Shown here piece after piece: positions 63,262 to 64,000 of a DNA stretch of 64,000 nt (within the stretch, counting starts at the first letter, position 1; every line of letters begins with the position of its first letter). The notes under the pieces are model-generated. The model searched no databases, was not told the origin of the DNA, and saw nothing but the letters and a program-made list of their open reading frames with translations. The stretch covers positions 434,001 to 498,000 of the forward strand of contig JAILWQ010000001.1 in the NCBI GenBank assembly GCA_025698865.1, read 5' to 3'. Position numbers and translations under genes: made by a program. The DNA is from Erythrobacter sp. (GTDB taxonomy: Bacteria > Pseudomonadota > Alphaproteobacteria > Sphingomonadales > Sphingomonadaceae).

Positions 63262-64000
63262 TCAGGCGGCCTTCTTCGCGCTCTTCTTGTTGGCCTCAAG
63301 CCACGGCATCATCGCGCGCCGCGCGCGTCCGGTGGCCTCGATCGGGTGATCGAGATCGGCCTTCTGCATCCGGTCGTATTCGACTTTCCCGGCCTCGTTC
63401 TCGGCGATCCAGTTCTTCGCGAAGGTACCGTCGCGGATGTCGCTCAGCACGTCGCGCATCCGGGCGCGCGTCTCGTCGTTGATGACGCGCGGGCCGGAGA
63501 CGAGATCGCCGTAGATCGCGGTCTCGGAGATGAATTCGTGCATCTTGGCAAAGCCGCCTTCGTAGAGCAGATCGACGATCAGCTTCAGCTCGTGCAGGCA
63601 TTCGTAATAGGCGATTTCGGGCGCGTAGCCGGCATCGACCAGCGTCTCGAACCCGGCCGCGACCAGTTCGGTCGCCCCGCCGCACAACACCGCCTGTTCG
63701 CCGAACAGATCGGTCTCGGTCTCCTCGCGGAAAGTGGTCTCCAGCGTGCCCGCCGTCGTCCCCCCGATCAGGCTGGCATAGGCGAGTGCCTTGGCCGCCG
63801 CATCGCCGCTCGCATCCTGATGGACCGCGAACAGGCAGGGGACGCCCGCGCCGCGTTCGTATTCGCGGCGGACCAGATCGCCCGGCCCCTTGGGCGCGAC
63901 GAGGATCACGTCGATCTCGGCAGCGGGCTTGATCCGTTCGTAGAGAACGGTGAACCCATGCGCGACCAGCAGCGCGTCGCCTGCTTCCATGTGCGGCGCG
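63262..64000 (-). CDS. ilvC: Ketol-acid reductoisomerase, C-terminal part (N-terminus beyond the window)
   Basis: The reading frame runs off the right edge; codons up to 63999 still read Ala-Pro-His before [13 protein letters not shown], the end of the NADPH domain, so the start lies outside. The visible ~245 residues hold [42 protein letters not shown] (Mg2+ Asp/Glu) and [19 protein letters not shown], the knotted C-terminal domain. Converts acetolactate to 2,3-dihydroxyisovalerate. It is the first visible gene of the ilv-leu operon, upstream of ilvB. Confidence 0.97.
   Translation of the reverse strand, partial: APHMEAGDALLVAHGFTVLYERIKPAAEIDVILVAPKGPGDLVRREYERGAGVPCLFAVHQDASGDAAAKALAYASLIGGTTAGTLETTFREETETDLFGEQAVLCGGATELVAAGFETLVDAGYAPEIAYYECLHELKLIVDLLYEGGFAKMHEFISETAIYGDLVSGPRVINDETRARMRDVLSDIRDGTFAKNWIAENEAGKVEYDRMQKADLDHPIEATGRARRAMMPWLEANKKSAKKAA

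Overview
The window is GC-rich chromosomal DNA with almost no spare sequence. No gap between genes exceeds about 300 bases, and I see no insertion sequence, phage gene, CRISPR array or pseudogene. Protein content points to an alphaproteobacterium of the order Sphingomonadales, most likely an Erythrobacteraceae-type organism: hemC-hemD next to a Mic60-like gene and back to back with tsaD-gpsA, UvrB with an N-terminal extension, many TonB/Ser-peptidase/GGT-type secreted proteins, and general-stress-type GGAAC promoters. Taxonomy is inferred from gene content only.

Layout. 1-8.1 kb: end of typA, a small outer-membrane barrel, an SDR, a ZIP-like membrane protein, a PutP-type symporter, gamma-glutamyltransferase and a secreted hydrolase. 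8.2-14.5 kb: extensin-like lipoprotein, an atypical LuxR-type regulator, then a four-gene minus-strand unit (ATP-grasp ligase, alpha-E protein, transglutaminase, Anbu proteasome homologue) and an alpha/beta hydrolase. 14.6-25.9 kb: uvrB, a periplasmic S10 peptidase, a lipoprotein, a DsbD-like reductase, a UbiH-family monooxygenase, mic60-like/hemD/hemC, and tsaD-gpsA. 26.9-31 kb: polysaccharide flippase, an OmpA / 45-residue membrane peptide / helix-hairpin-helix trio, a single-domain response regulator and a 16-cysteine four-helix protein. 31.1-37.7 kb: acyl-CoA and tyrosine catabolism (glutaryl-CoA dehydrogenase, maleylacetoacetate isomerase, FAA hydrolase, GFA protein; acyl-CoA dehydrogenase, enoyl-CoA hydratase, thiolase), followed by tRNA-Ser(GGA).

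38-47.8 kb is the most striking block. A minus-strand operon dctA - Tat-type esterase - TonB-dependent receptor - M14 carboxypeptidase lipoprotein lies divergent from dctB-dctD. The divergent region carries two near-identical TGCG-N6-CGCA operators spaced 33 bp apart. The DctD protein has lost the GAFTGA sigma-54 loop, and I see no -24/-12 promoter. This suggests a C4-dicarboxylate two-component system rewired to sigma-70 and coupled to an outer-membrane uptake module.

47.9-64 kb: bioD-bioA, a BCCT transporter, a flavodoxin-like oxidoreductase, an SLC13/TrkA-C transporter, a CaCA antiporter, NhaA, and a long minus-strand branched-chain amino-acid operon ilvC (cut by the window edge) - ilvB - ilvN - leuA - leuC - leuD - leuB with overlapping junctions.

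Limits: all family calls are from reading translated sequence and motifs, without database searches. Start codons were chosen from Shine-Dalgarno-like sequence, signal peptides and overlaps with neighbours.
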